Shown: positions 46,321 through 59,480 of the stretch, piece after piece
How the letters are laid out: each line of letters begins with the position of its first letter
How positions within the stretch are numbered: position 1 is the first letter of the stretch
Source: Desarmillaria ectypa
Taxonomy: Eukaryota; Basidiomycota; Agaricomycetes; Agaricales; Physalacriaceae
Assembly: GCA_030407005.1 (NCBI GenBank)
Contig: JAUDYN010000007.1
Location: forward strand, 806,001 to 870,000
DNA length: 64,000 nt
Direction: 5' to 3'
Made by a program: the position numbers and the translations under genes
The notes under the pieces: generated by a model
Told to the model about the DNA's origin: nothing
Database searches by the model: none
The model's input: the letters and a program-made list of their open reading frames with translations, nothing else

Positions 46321-46599
46321 ATGTGCATTACGTCGGTTATTTTTTGACAGCCAAAGCACGCGAATTTGAGACTTTTCCCAGCGGCATGTTGAATAGAAAT
46401 ATTGATAAATCGCTGGAGCGTTTTGGGAATGTAGTTGAGGACGGACATGGCGGTAAGGAAGCAAAAATGACTTGAAGGTAAGTCAAGCATCAGCCAGTTC
46501 AGAGTCTTGGAAACGAATTCCGACAACGGCATACAAACTCAAGGTCTAAAGACGATACTTAGCTTGTTTATTCACTGGCTTGACGCATGCCGAAAACTG
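46321..46599. other. Intergenic DNA, no gene assigned
   Basis: A minus-strand ORF (46532-46188) has protein-like composition but overlaps the RING fragment and has no recognisable motif. Confidence 0.3.
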
Positions 46600-47238
46600 G
46601 CGGCCCTCCACTTTACATTCCCATCTAATTTCGCACATACCTGTACACGATGTTCTTCACCTGCTCGGCTATAGTGACATCAGGAGTCCATGTGATCGTC
46701 TAGCTCTTTGCAGAGTTTCTCCTGTATGCTCGGGGTGCGTGCGAGGTAGTGAATATGTAGAACTGAGCAAATGATTGAGTTTATACATTACACCAATAAA
46801 ACAGAAAAGGGCCTACTTCGCGGTGGTATCAGATCTTCCAATGAGGAGTGTCCACGCTTCTGCAGTGAGCTCTTTGCATCCCATTGGGTTACCCTTAGTA
46901 AATAGAGCAGATCGGCACAGCTGCAGAAGTAATCGGAGAAAAGGTAGTACTCGCGTCTGAGTCGTCCTTCCCGCTTACTAAGCAAATCGTTCCTATCGGT
47001 GCTTCCACAACACTGTCCCTGCAGTTGACTGACCTAACGCCGTCCTTGCGGCTCAACCTCCACCACGCTCTTCTTGGAAAACGTATGTGACATGATCTTT
47101 CGTTTGCGGCTATGGGTCTGGCGATCGCGAACACATAGTATAGCGACTTCAGCGGACCGTTTCCGGACTCGTATACCACTGATACTGCGTCTGACAGGGC
47201 CACATAAATGTGATTAGGCCCTAAGCGGACGAAGGGAC
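46600..47238 (-). pseudogene. Cytochrome P450 copy 3, internally deleted
   Basis: Minus-strand sequence matching the two intact P450s. Exon 2 starts at about 47238 (GPFVRLGPNHIYVALSDA). It continues to about 47010 and then jumps directly to the end of exon 3 (RNDLLSKREGRLRR), so about 650 bp is missing. Exon 4 is recognisable at about 46815-46890 (ELTAEAWTLLIGRSDTTAK; the AGSDTTA motif has become GRSDTTA). Part of exon 5 follows, with a shifted frame. The heme-binding end is absent. It lies head-to-head with the intact P450 at 47723. Confidence 0.8.
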
Positions 47239-47684
47239 CTTGAGAGATAACAATTAGCCATCGACGAGTGTGTTCACGGGTCTACACGGAAATTGGGATT
47301 TTGTCCAATATTTCCGGGTGTAATAATCTTTGACTGATGACAATAAATAACGGCTCATCCGGTAGTTTTCCGACACACTATCCTGTCATTGAAAGAGCAT
47401 CGTCGTAGAAGGGTGTCGTGTTCGAGAAGTCGCTTTGCTCTTTCTTTCGATGCATTTATACTGAGTTCACGTCGACGTTTTTTCCTCTTTATGACAAATA
47501 CCTTCTCAAGGGTCAATGCTACAGTCCGCACGAGCTCCAGCGATTGTCATTACTCTGACGCAGTCTACTGTATATTTCCGGGTCCGATGCTTGGATATCA
47601 TCAATAGGCCCCGCGGGAGGAAGGTTCGGTGTCAATGTAACCGTCCCAAGGTATAATAACAGTACCCTCCGTTTCTTTGAGACG
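47239..47684. promoter_or_regulatory. Intergenic region between divergent P450 copies
   Basis: About 450 bp between the 5' end of the deleted P450 relic and the TATA box of P450-2. It presumably contains P450-2 promoter elements; none could be named. Confidence 0.3.
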
Positions 47685-47691
47685 TATAAAA
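47685..47691 (+). promoter_or_regulatory. TATA box of P450-2
   Basis: TATAAAA 38 bp before the ATG. The interval to the ATG matches P450-1's leader. Confidence 0.65.
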
Positions 47692-47722
47692 GGCCTTCAC
47701 ACCAAATAGCTACAGAACAACA

Positions 47723-49648
47723 ATGTTACGTCTTAGCTTCGAAGCGCTGCATACCGACCTCCCGACGGCTATCGTCACTATTATTATATTGGCCGTCCTG
47801 GTTCATCTGGTCCCCTACCTCAGCGACTCTCATCGGCTTCGCTCGTATCCTGGTCCTCTAGTCGCAAAGTTTTCGGATGCATGGCTAGGATTCGTGGGCT
47901 ACCAAGGACGTCGTTCGGAAGTCGTTCATGACCTGCATAGGAAATATGGTCAGTTTATTCTTAGATTTTTTCCCGCTCTTCAAGGCTAATTTGTCTCACT
48001 GAAGGTCCCTTTGTCCGCATAGCGCCTGATCACATTTCTGTGGCCCTGACAGATGCGCAGCCCTTAGTATACGGGCATGGAAACGGGGCGCTGAAGTCGC
48101 CGTTCTATGACGTGTTCGCGAGCACATCTCCAGGACTATTTGACGTTCGCGATCGCCAGGCCCATACTCGCAAACGAAAGATCATCTCACACACTTTCTC
48201 GCAGAAGAACGTACTGGAGTTTGCGCTGCATGTACGCAGTTACGTCAGTCAACTGTTGGGACAGTGGGACAAATTACATGACAAGGCTTTGAAAGGTATG
48301 TCGGGCAAGGAAGGTGAGGGTTGGACGGGTCGCGACGGGAGGCTTTGGTTGGACTGCATGCCATGTAAGGAAACTTCCTTCGTTTTACATCTCGTGCTTA
48401 CTACTGCTGTTCGTAGGGGTGAACTATCTCACGTTCGATATCATCGGTGATCTGTCATTTGGTGCTCCGTTCGGGATGATCATGGCAGCAAAAGATTTTG
48501 CTCTGGTCCCTAAAGATCAACATACCGTGATGAACTCTTATGGGAAGGTGGGAGCAAAGTATGCCACGAAGGAGATCAAGGTTATCAAGGCTTTAAGTGG
48601 ACTGTCGCCCCTCATAGGGATGACAGGACCTTTACCTGGGTGGTGTAGGCCACTGCTCAAGCGAAGTCCATGGCTTTGGCAGGCCAGCAAGAATTTCGAT
48701 GCCTTGGTGGGGATGGCGATTCTGGCAATATCGAAGAGGTTGGAGGTGCCGACGGACAGGAATGATTTACTTAATAAACTGCAAGCTGGGAAGGACGAAG
48801 ACGTGAGTAGCCTTTTTCCGATTATTTCAGCAATAGTACTAATCTACTTAACATACTAAGGGCAACTTAATGAGTTCAGAAGAGCTCACTGCAGAAGCGT
48901 TCGGTCTTCTCGTCGCAGGATCTGATACCACTGCCAAGTAGGTCTTTCTCTATTCTATCAATGCAATGCACAGATTCAATGATCTGCTCAGTTCTACATG
49001 TGCTATCATCTACTACCTCGCCCGCACACCAACCGTGCAAGAGAAACTTCAGAAAGAGCTTGACGACTCTGACGTCGCTACCGTCGAGCAGGTGAGGAAC
49101 CTCCCCTACTTGCAAGCCGTCATCAACGAGGGGCTAAGATTGTACTCCACGGTAGGTGTTGGGCTTCCCCATGTGGCACCTGAGGGCGGGATGATGATTT
49201 TGGGAAACTACTTCCCTGCTGGTACAGTTATCAGTGTCCCTACTTATACGATCCATCGTGACCCAGCAGTGTTTGGGGACGATGTGGAGGAATTCAGGCC
49301 CGAGAGATGGTTTGAGCGCGACAGTGCCAGCATGTCGAAAGCTTTTAATCCATTCTCTTTTGGCCCTCGGTATGTGATCTCGAGTTTCCTATCGATGCTC
49401 AAGGTTGAACTCATACCATAACAGGGCTTGTATCGGGCGTAATCTAGCGAATCTTGAGCTGCAGATTATCATCGCATCGATTTTCAAGAGCTTCCATGTC
49501 TTATTAGAGAATCCGGATGAAGAGGTAGGTGATGGTGCTTTTTTGACATGTGGCTTGCTGACTTTTGGATAAGCTCCAAGTGTATGAGAGCTTTGTGAAG
49601 AAACCAGGTCCTTGTCATGTTGGTCTGAAGGCACGTGAAGTGCTCTAG
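47723..49648 (+). CDS. Cytochrome P450 monooxygenase (P450-2), intact
   Basis: Seven exons: 47723-47948, 48005-48364, 48417-48802, 48861-48937, 48992-49369, 49425-49524 and 49574-49648, encoding 533 aa. N-terminal anchor about residues 15-33 (IVTIIILAVLVHLVPYL). I-helix AGSDTTA at 343-349, ExxR in NEGLRL, FRPERWF, and heme loop FSFGPRACIG with ligand Cys478. Exon lengths and phases are the same as in P450-1 apart from small codon indels. They are inverted paralogues about 32 kb apart, and their leaders and TATA boxes are also alike. It acts at the ER membrane with P450 reductase; the substrate is unknown. No disruption found. Confidence 0.94.
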
Positions 49649-51337
49649 TTCATCATGGTAAGGCTGTTGGGACCGTAGCATATACATATATACACTAATC
49701 CTGATGAGAATTTAAACGGAGGGCAGTTAGTTTTCCTACATGCTACTAGAGAAGGTCTCGTCTCCGAATATTGTCGTCGCATTCAGGGATGCTACGAAAT
49801 GATACCAAGTTGCAAGATCGAAGGAGACAAGCACGATGTATCGATGGTCTGCTAGTGACACGGGGGCAGCTATTTACGATGTCTTGATATGTGGCTTTAA
49901 GTTCGGAGCGGAGATGTAGTTCGGCCTGGCATTTGATTCGCTTTCCCTTTTGCCGTCTCTTTGTTCCATGTTCCCATATTATTCTGGATGGCCTTTGCGG
50001 CACAAGTCGCTACTATTTCACTCAAAGTGGTGCTTATTTTAGAATCGGTCGAGGATTGGTGTAGTAATTATTTCAAGTCTTGGAGCCTTCAGTGGCTGAG
50101 TGCCCAGACAGATGGCCTGGACAATCTACTTGTATGGATCTGCTCATGCTTTCCTGCCTCAGCGAGATAACATAGGAGGATCCCTTGGGTATGTATTGAC
50201 ACTCAGTATGCACATTCACAACAGTTTCAACATTTCTCCTCCTGGGTTGAATACATCAGGGGGAAAATATTATGAGCCAACATATTTGATTGCTTATGAC
50301 TTGATCACTTCACATTGGATTATCTTTATGAGATAAAATATTTCAAAGCTAGGATGTGAATATTACAAAAAAAAAAAGCAGAAAGCATGTATAGTACATG
50401 GTACTATGAGACCAGGACACAGATATTGTGATGACTGCCAGAACCATTGTGGTGAATCATAGTGTATATAATGCTTCTGTTCACCTCTACCTACTGGGCC
50501 TGTGCTCCATCTCTAAGATGAAGAAAGACACTTTCATCCCAGGCTTGCATGAGGTGATTATTGGGTTTGTCATTTCATCTACACTGCTGAATTCTCACTC
50601 TTGACCAGACACAGGAAATGTATAGAGCCATATAGGTGAGGAGGTTAATTGATAGGACAATGGTACATGTACAGAGTGAAGACTGCCTTTGTGGCCTAAA
50701 TGACCAACAACCTTTCAATTTTTTATAATTTAGAAAATGCTAAACTTGACAATGAGTGATAAGCCAAGGTCAACAATGAAATGACTTACCAACTATGCCT
50801 GTCTGCTTGTGTGCTGCTGTAGCATTTTGATGATGCCTGGAACAAGGTAGAGTCAGACAACACCAAAGATGATAGTTCAATCATTGAGGAGTGGACGTCA
50901 CTGACTTCAACCTTGACCATGACAGCAATGTGGGGGTATTCTGGCACATCAGTAGACATCATGCAGAATGTAAGAAGAGTGAGGATGTCCTATTAGACAA
51001 GTTAGATGAGTTAAGACAATGAGTGGGACACATACCTTTGTGAAGACTAAGACAGATATTGCTACTGTGATAGCAATGGTAAAGAGATAACCAGTAGTTT
51101 GGATAAATTGGTTGTTGGTGCCAAGTGAGAGAAATTGAGAAAATGACAAGGGTATATATATGCCAGAGAGGTATCTACCTCTACCATTTGATCTGATGAA
51201 TCTAAGAGCAGAAGCTTGTATAGTGAGACAAAAGTCTCATCAACAAGAAGGTCTAACCACCTTCATATCTAAGTGATCTTGGTATTTCTGGTCTTATAGA
51301 AACTTTTGGGCAAGAGCAACAGCACAGATATTACACT
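49649..51337. other. Intergenic; CpG-poor relic DNA from about 50200
   Basis: No gene seen. Composition changes near 50200 from ordinary to AT-rich and CpG-poor. An A-rich run lies at 50368-50380. Confidence 0.45.
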
Positions 51338-53132
51338 ATGTCTGCATATCATTCTCTAGTATTTCAGGAAAATTTAGATACATCATCTGCAGGGCTTGCA
51401 AAAGTAGACTTTGGAGACTCATGTGAGTTTATGCCTGTGGATCCAAAGAGCTTCTACTATGATACAAGAACTCTGACCAAACACCAGGATGCCAGCAGGG
51501 ATGAACTGACCAAGAAGTCCAAGGCTAAGAAGATGGCACTGAGAAATCCTGTCTTGTCAGATGGATCTATCAAGCTGAGTCATCCAAAGAAATTGCAGGA
51601 TAGTGAAGCCAGAACTCTTGTCCAGGCAAAAACATCTTGGTGCCAGGCCAAAAAGCACAAGCATAAAACTGATGAAGATCAAGAAGCTGATGCAGAACCT
51701 AATTTCACAGATCCATCTATGAAGAGGTAAAAAAATGCATGGAATGGCAGTGGTGATGCTGACAACTCTATTCAGGGTAATGCATCTCCAGTTCTGTGAT
51801 GCATCATGCTCACCTTCTATTGTCTAGCTGTTCCAAAGAAACTTGAATGACCACAGAAAGTCAGAGCTAAGGATGAAAATGTTTAAGCACTACATCCTGC
51901 TCAATTGATGACTCAGAGATGTAGAAAGAGGAAAGGAAATAGTGACATTCAGCTTGAGGACCAAGACACTGTTGTGAACAACATTTCTGACATCAAAGAG
52001 CCACCAATAAAGCAACCTCATTGTTCAGCCTCTGTTAAACTACAGATATTCAGACTGCCCATACTAGATTCATTAGACTATGCAGGCATAGTAGAGTCTA
52101 CTATAGAATTGCAAGATACTCCTGCTAAAACAGTAGTATTGTTGAAAGTAAGAGTTGATAATGTATATATTCCTTCTCTCCCAGTTGAACCTATGGATAT
52201 AGCTATGGCTATAACACTGACTCTGCATACTGTAGTTATCTCTGAAGAAACTCAGCCAGTCCTTCCTATTACTGAGACCTTAGAGATCCCTATTGACCCA
52301 GCATTGCTGATGGGAGATTCTATATGAGTGAAAGAAACTATGCATATAAAGATCTCTTCATGATATTCTATTCTTATCTGATTATATGATAACTTCACAG
52401 ACAATAGAAGCAGACCAGCAGCTGAACATGCCCAAGGGGAGAGTCAATGTTTCTCATCTTCACTGAGAGAATGAATTTTACAAGATCATTAAATTGTTAG
52501 GAGAGATTGTCAATATTCAGACAAAGAATATATATGATGCTTATTCAAGTCTCCTAGAAACCCTTTCACTGGCTGGTTTTCCTGCCAGTACATAAACTGA
52601 CAAATATATGGCTACTGCCATATTTAACAGTTTGAAAGGTTGGTGCAGAATCAAACAAATAAAAACTTCTGTTTCTAGACCTGTAGATGTCAGCTGGCCA
52701 ACAGTAATTGTGTATTTGCTCCACATACTAGAAGAGAAGCTGGCAGCCTTCTTGGCAGAACTTGTGAAAGGCTCTATCCTTATTCCTCTCTAGCTGGTTA
52801 TTGCTCATAAGATCAATGACCCTATAGAATATAGATCAGATCCTGCTCTGATAGCTTATGAAGACTGTCTACTGCAGTTGTTGCAGATGGAGAATTCTTC
52901 AGGACATAATCAGACTAAAAGGTGGAAAAAGAATACTACCCATGCTAAAGAGCTTTTCAGCTATGATGACACAGTGATTAAGGAGATACTGCTGGTAGAG
53001 CAGACTATACTGGGTCAGATGTATAGAAACATCATTGAAAAGGGTTTGCAGTCTCAGAAACTGCATGTCACTAATATAAAAGTCTTTGAAAGCACAGACC
53101 CATCCCCTCAGATTGTATCACATGAGCACTGA
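51338..53132 (+). pseudogene. Decayed ORFs of an unrecognised protein-coding element
   Basis: Successive plus-strand open pieces: 51338-51730 (Lys-rich, contains VDPKSFYYDTRTLTKHQ), 51905-52327 (contains QIFRLPILDSLDYAGIVES), 52608-52793 and 52878-53132 (contains YDDTVIKEILLVEQTILGQM). They lie in order over 1.8 kb, separated by stops. The region has almost no CpG, as in the dead transposons. That suggests one former gene or mobile element over several kilobases. I do not recognise the family. Confidence 0.35.
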
Positions 53133-56100
53133 GTATTAAACTTATCATTCCTTGCTATGACCTCTCACTTAGACTCTCCTGCTTATTACTGCCCCCACTT
53201 TTCCAACATGAACAGCTCACACAGTTTCTTGCAAATTTAGAATGTCATCAAATATTAGTATACAATTTGCCTCAGAGTTTGCAATCAATCCTTCAGATCA
53301 GAAAATCACAGGCAAGATCTCAATTCTTTGATATCCTTGAGCTTTTAGGACACTTAGGTCCTGTCATCCTACTGATGCTATTAAAGTCTGCATCTTCATG
53401 ACTGCAGTATGACTCATTGGGAGATCATCTGAAGAGTTATAAACAGGCTTTGTTGGAAGATTGAACAGCTAGCACTCCAACTACTGTGCCAACTTACTAG
53501 CAATTCAAGATGTTTGTCTCTCTGTATCATTAGGCATCATTATCAGAGTTGTTTCCTCCATTTCTGCAGAATATTAGCATTCATTAATATTCAGTTATTA
53601 TTGCTCTTTATACTATCTGGATAGTTTGCATGATTGGTCTTCTGGCTACTTCATGAGCATCATGATGAATTTCTGTGGCTGGAATGAGTGAAATGTTGGA
53701 ATACTCACTGCACAGATTATTATCTCTTTCACATTATATATTTTCAGATATCAGATTTCTGCTTGCTTTCTATTATCATTAGGATCGTTTTATGTTGTAC
53801 AAAGTATGCCTAATATTATAACTTTCATATAATTACAGATGATATATTTGAAGCAGGTATACTTTATTACTTAGTGCTTGCTAAACTGAATTAATGTAAT
53901 ACTAGATCTCCCCCTCCTCCTATAATCTTTTCCTTTTCTCTTACTGTTATGAGTGTTAAAGGTGGATGTGATGTATGCTCATTCTCCTTAGTAGTTTCAA
54001 GTCTTCATTGAACCTCTTTCACAGTTGCTAAACCCAGTAGAGTCAGTATCACTTGTTGACTAGTCTGCCTAGAAGACCTTCACTGGAATGCTGTATGATC
54101 TAGGCCTATATATAGGTGTAGATGTGAGGTAGTTATTAACAGGCTTATCATTTTGATTGAAGCTAATAAGCATTTATTTTTTAGTGGATAGATGTTTGTA
54201 GCAAAGTATTATCATGGGCAGATGAAGAGTCTAGTATAAGCTTTACTATTTAAATGATTGGGACACTTTTTTCATCTTCCAGTCATACCCTTATTTATGT
54301 TTGATAGTCCAGGTCACTCTGTTAACAAGTGCAAAAAAAAAGTAAACAAGATGTCAGACTAGCTAACAGCTGATTTCAAGCAGCTGCTTGAAGGATTTGG
54401 CTTCTTCTATTGGGAGATAAGAGGCCTCTTCTTTTCATATTTCTCTCTCTGACATGAAACCAAGGCTCCAGGCAAAGCAGAGGCTGAGCTTGCAATAATC
54501 TCAGTGCTTGGCCAGATTGATGCTGTGATGTCACAGGAATTTGATACAATGATATTTGGTGCTCAGCAAGTGATTCAGATGTGAGCAGTAACAGTTGTGC
54601 TTTATCAGTATAACTTCTAAACTTGTTCATTAGCAAAGAGAAAAGCAACTCTAAATATTTCATTGAGGTTTATGAAGTCAGATCCCAATTCTCTCATAAT
54701 AATCTTGTAATGATCATATTATTTGCTGGAGATGATTATGATCTAAGTCATGCAGTGTTCTCAGCCAATATAGACTCATCCTTATATGATAGGATGGAAT
54801 TTAGGAATGTGGTATCCAAACTGCAGCTAATATCATACAGCTGAACATTAGAAAACAACTAATTAATACTTTGAAAGCATCCAACATTGATGACTATGCT
54901 GTCATTGTCTCTGCATGGCATCAGGATCTCTGCATAATGTTGGAAAAACAGGAAACTGACCATCTTCATTCTCAGCACTGCTCACTAGCTTCATGTGTTC
55001 CTCTTGACTTTCCAAAAGTGTCAGTTCTCATTCAATACATCCACACAGTGATATCCCAGTCAAATAGACTGGATAATCTGCCCACTGCTCCATCATTATG
55101 TCAATGAAACATACCCCTCCTCACAAAGCTATATGAGGAGCTCTTCATTTAAGGACACTCAATGAGTATCATCCACAATTTTAGCAATCATGTCTTCCCA
55201 AGATTAGCAATCTATGAGCTGCTTCAAGATCTACATAAATGACAGAGACTGATACAAGCTAATAACACTCATATCTCCCAGCATGCTATAATTTCCAAAG
55301 TCTATGCTGTATGTGTGAATCAGCATAAACAATCACAGTCAGAGATCTTTGTATCTCTTATTGTTTCTGATTTAATCTTAACTCAGATTACCTCTGCAAT
55401 TGATAGAACATACAATACTAATATCATGTCAAAGATATTCAATCACTTCACAAAAAAACACAAAGTTCATGTATAGCTCTTATGTATATTAGTTCTTTAT
55501 GCATGGCCAAATATTTTAGACAATACAAAGTATCAGCCACTCAAAGTTTGCAAAAAATATAAGACACTCAAACCATGTATCAAGAAAACAAGACATGGTA
55601 ATGCAGAGTCTAGCCTCACTCAGCTTATTAGTATGTCAAATATCCCTGTCTGTCAAATCCCTCTAATGACAACTTATATAATATTCTAGCTTTGACTTCC
55701 ACCAATGTATTAAGTGCCAGTCAAGGCTCAGCAGAACAGAATAGGTGCTTGTCAGTCTTAGAAATATCTAGTAATAAGATTGGTGAGAAAATGATAGGCA
55801 GAGCTCACTTAAACACTGTATATTGTTATTTTCTTATAGTTCTCTTTTTAGAAGCCTACTACAAGAAAGGACTAGAAATGCATTGTGCTGCATTATATAT
55901 ATGTGTGCACTAAAATTTGGCTTCTGCCAAGCTAGTATTTGCCATAAGACTAATAACACTCACCTACTCAGTTATCAGGAATACAGGACTAGGATTCACT
56001 AGAAATGAAGGAACCAGGGGCCAATAGACTGCTATCTGCACTATCATCCACCATCAGTAACCCACTTTTCCACCAGACTAGAAACCATATCAGATATAAA

Positions 56101-57416
56101 AGATAGCTGTCTGCTAATGGAAGCCAGCACCTCTGCCTTAATATCACTAAGAATAGTGATTCCATATAGTTTCTCTCTAAGAGAATCATTTAGAAGTGTA
56201 AAAAGGAGATGAACATGATAGAGTGGGTCACTACTTAGCAAGATTTATCAGAGTGGATAGATATAGGGGTAGAAAGTTGGCTTGGTTCTGAGAAGTATAA
56301 AAGCATTAAATGTGATTAGAGAAAGAAAATCAATCAAGCTTATAGCATACTAAAGAAATAAATTCCTTATCTAAGCCTCCAGCTTAGCATACTTCAGCAG
56401 CCTTGTGCCTAGTATTGCTAGTGGACAGCATGGAAGCACATTTCTATCACTTAGAACTAGCTCTTATAGCTTAATCTCTTGAAAGGATGTTGAGTCACAC
56501 TCTTTCACTCTTCTCTGCTATCAGAAGCAGATTCATACCAATCTGAAGTGGGTGGTTCTTGAACCTTCTCATATACTTACTGTATATAAAAGATCTTGCA
56601 GAAGCAAACTGTAATTCTCTCACCAGAGAGTTTGCCAGCCTTACAAGTGGAGCTCACTATGAGAGTGGATTGAACCGCAATTGCAGAAGAAAGAAGGACC
56701 CTTCATCTGACTCCATGACACTTAGAAGCAGAAGCACTCAGAGCTACCCTATAAGCTATCACGGGTGATAGGATATCCAATGAGGAGAATCTATTTGACT
56801 TAATATCAGATAATAAGTCAAGACACTTTCATTATGACACAATCTTCATATCCACATATAAACAAGAACTATAGGCTATCCTAGAGTCCTTATCATGAGA
56901 ACAATCACATTTGGAGGGTATATCTACCAAATTACCCATCTGCCAATGCTTGAATTCAGACCCAGAGCCTACTAGCTCAAGCCCAAATAACCTAGTATTA
57001 TATCATACCTGGTCTCTAGAGCCATAAGAACCAAGTCCATCTCCTTCACCAAGCTTTCTACCACTGGATAGAACATATTATTGGGCTAGGAATAGAAGAA
57101 TTTATTTACATTTCAATATAACACATCAACCACAACTACCTATTAGAGGCTCTGGCAGTGCTCCAAGCTGGGGTTGAAAAGGAGACCAAGACTCAGTAAT
57201 TCTACCTATCTACTTTGATGAGATAGAGCAGACATATAAAGCCATCAGACAGCAAATTGATTGAGATTTCATCCAGGCAGCAATCCTATATGTGAACCTG
57301 ATCCAGGCAAATCTATGATGAAAGTCATCTGAAGCCATGCCAGCTAATGTGGCTGCAGCAAATTGGGCTGCTTTTAAATCCTAAATATATGAGTTCTACT
57401 TGAAGTCTAATAAAAC
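53133..57416. other. CpG-poor relic DNA without intact genes
   Basis: About 4.3 kb of AT-rich DNA. Short plus-strand ORFs (54623-54844, 54871-55107, 55692-55913, 56559-56768) have protein-like pieces such as DYAVIVSAWHQDLCIMLEKQ. They may continue the element at 51338. No LTR, inverted repeat or transposase motif was identified. Confidence 0.35.
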
Positions 57417-57798
57417 TGTTAGGATCCAGTTCACACATGATCTTGGGATCAAATACTAACTCCCAGGCTGTCTCATGTTTGGACAATCACCCTATGTGGG
57501 AGTGCAGTAGAGGTCTTTAGAAGAGTGTAGAATGGTATATATATTAAGTTTAGTTGAAAGATGCAGAACATCCATAAAAAGTACCTTACTTATATACTGA
57601 GAACTAGGGGACTAATAATAGGGCCATTCATGTGTATGTTGTTCATGAACCATATGTTTGTCATATTACCATGGTCAGGTGGTTGAAATGGGGTGACAGC
57701 ATGAGTAGATTGATGGGGCTCATCAATGAGCAAGTGATATTTAGTGAGAAATAGAGATAAAATGTTAGATTAGATAAGGAAAATGGAAAAATCATAAT
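57417..57798 (-). repeat. 3' LTR of the second gypsy element
   Basis: About 382 bp beginning TGTTAGGATCC and ending AATCATAATA. The right third aligns with the LTR at 25222-25644 (AGATTAGAT, GGAAAAATC). The left boundary is less certain because of divergence. The partner LTR is outside the window. Confidence 0.7.
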
Positions 57799-57829
57799 AT
57801 TACCCCCTTGTTAAAGCAGTCATCCCAAC

Positions 57830-59480
57830 TGCTAAGGCTCTTCTTGTGGGGTTTTGAGTTGTGAGATTGCTTGATTGATCCAGTATTGGTCAATTAGCAC
57901 TTTCCATTGATTCTGGTCCAGATTAATGATCCATTTCCAGTATCCATCCTTTCATTGGGCCAGGTATGTGACATTGCCATTGTTGGAGTACTCATGGTCG
58001 AGTATCTTGACTACTGTCTTTTCTTGGATTATGATTTTGGTAGAATATCAAGTTCAGTTAATGTTTTTCTTGTATTCTGCAATTGCTTCTTGGGCATTGT
58101 CCATCTCAGTGTCTCAGATCCAAGAGTTATGTTCCCAGGTCCATCCTTTCCACTTGATGAAGTAGTCTATGACTTCCTTTGATGGCTGTCCTCTTTTTCC
58201 TTATACATGGTGGGTTCAGGAGTCTAATACTTCTTTAATTTCATATTCTTCTTGTCCCTCAATGAGGTCTGGAGGTGGGGGTGGCAGTTGTTGTTGGTTG
58301 GGGAAAGTTGGTGGCATATAGAGTGTCAACAGTTTTTCATTAAACTGTGGGTGAATTTTCCAATGAGGCAGTAACTTCAACTTATATGCTGAAGCACCAG
58401 CTTTTTTGAGGATTACAAATGGTCCCATTCATTTATCATTGAGCTTTTTCTTAGGTTGGAGAAGGTGAAGATTGGCTGTATCAAGCCAAACCTGGTCACC
58501 TGCTTGGTATTCTCATGCCACTTGCTTTTCTTTGTCATATTGATACTTCATTTGCATTATCACTTTTTCTAGTGCATCATACACTTTCTTGTGCACTTGT
58601 GTCATGGCTTCAGTGAATTCCATGGCAGCTGGGTTTGTAAATGGGATTGTTCAGATTGAATCAGGGATGAGTTGAGGATTTTGGCCATACATAGTGATGA
58701 AAGGGCTTTTGCCTGTGGCAGAATGGACTTGATTATTATGAGTGAATTTAGCTAATGGTAACTATTTGTTCCAGTCAGTTTGTTGATGGTTAATGAAGAT
58801 CCAGAGATATTTTTCAATCTCTTGGTTAACCTATTCTGTTTGTCCATCAGTCTGGGGATGATAGGCTGTGGATGCATTTTGAGTAATATTTAGCATCTGG
58901 TATAACTCTTTCATGAAAGTGGAGATGAATTGAGGTCTCCTATCTGAAATGATGACTTGAGGCATATCATGCTTCATGTACACATGGTTGCAGAGAATCT
59001 GTGCCCATCCTTCAGCCAATAGTTCTTCATGATAGGTGACAGGTATGATTGCCTTCAAGAATTGGTCTATGATGACTAGTAATGCATCATAGCCATTGGA
59101 CTCTGGAAGTCCAGTTATCATATCAACTGAGATATGCATCCAGAGAGAAGTGGGAATGGCATTTGGATGAAGTGGGGAAGCTTTAGCCTGTGTATCACTT
59201 TTTGTTCATTGACAGGTTTCACATCCTTTAACATATATTTTAATGTCTTTTTTCAGTTTTGGCCACCAGTATTCTCAGAGTACTAGCTCAGCCATCTTGG
59301 CTATGCCTGGATGTTCTGTCATGATATGATCATGGCATTGGGATATGATTTCCCCTTGTAGAGTGTCATCTCAGGGAATATAGATACATCCATTGTAATG
59401 GAGGACTCCATTTTCTTATGTAATCCCTCAGTCATGATGAAAGAATTTAATGATTCATTGGTCCCACTGTTCCTTGTATC
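57830..59480 (-). pseudogene. Second gypsy: chromodomain and integrase remnants
   Basis: The chromodomain start EGQEEYEIKEVLDS and the preceding IHPQFNEKLLTLY lie at 58216-58428. The integrase core at 58831-59139 keeps HISVDMITGLPES, VIISDRRPQFIS and YHPQTDGQTE; the motif Gly after D-R is Arg. The rest is broken by stops. Confidence 0.85.
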
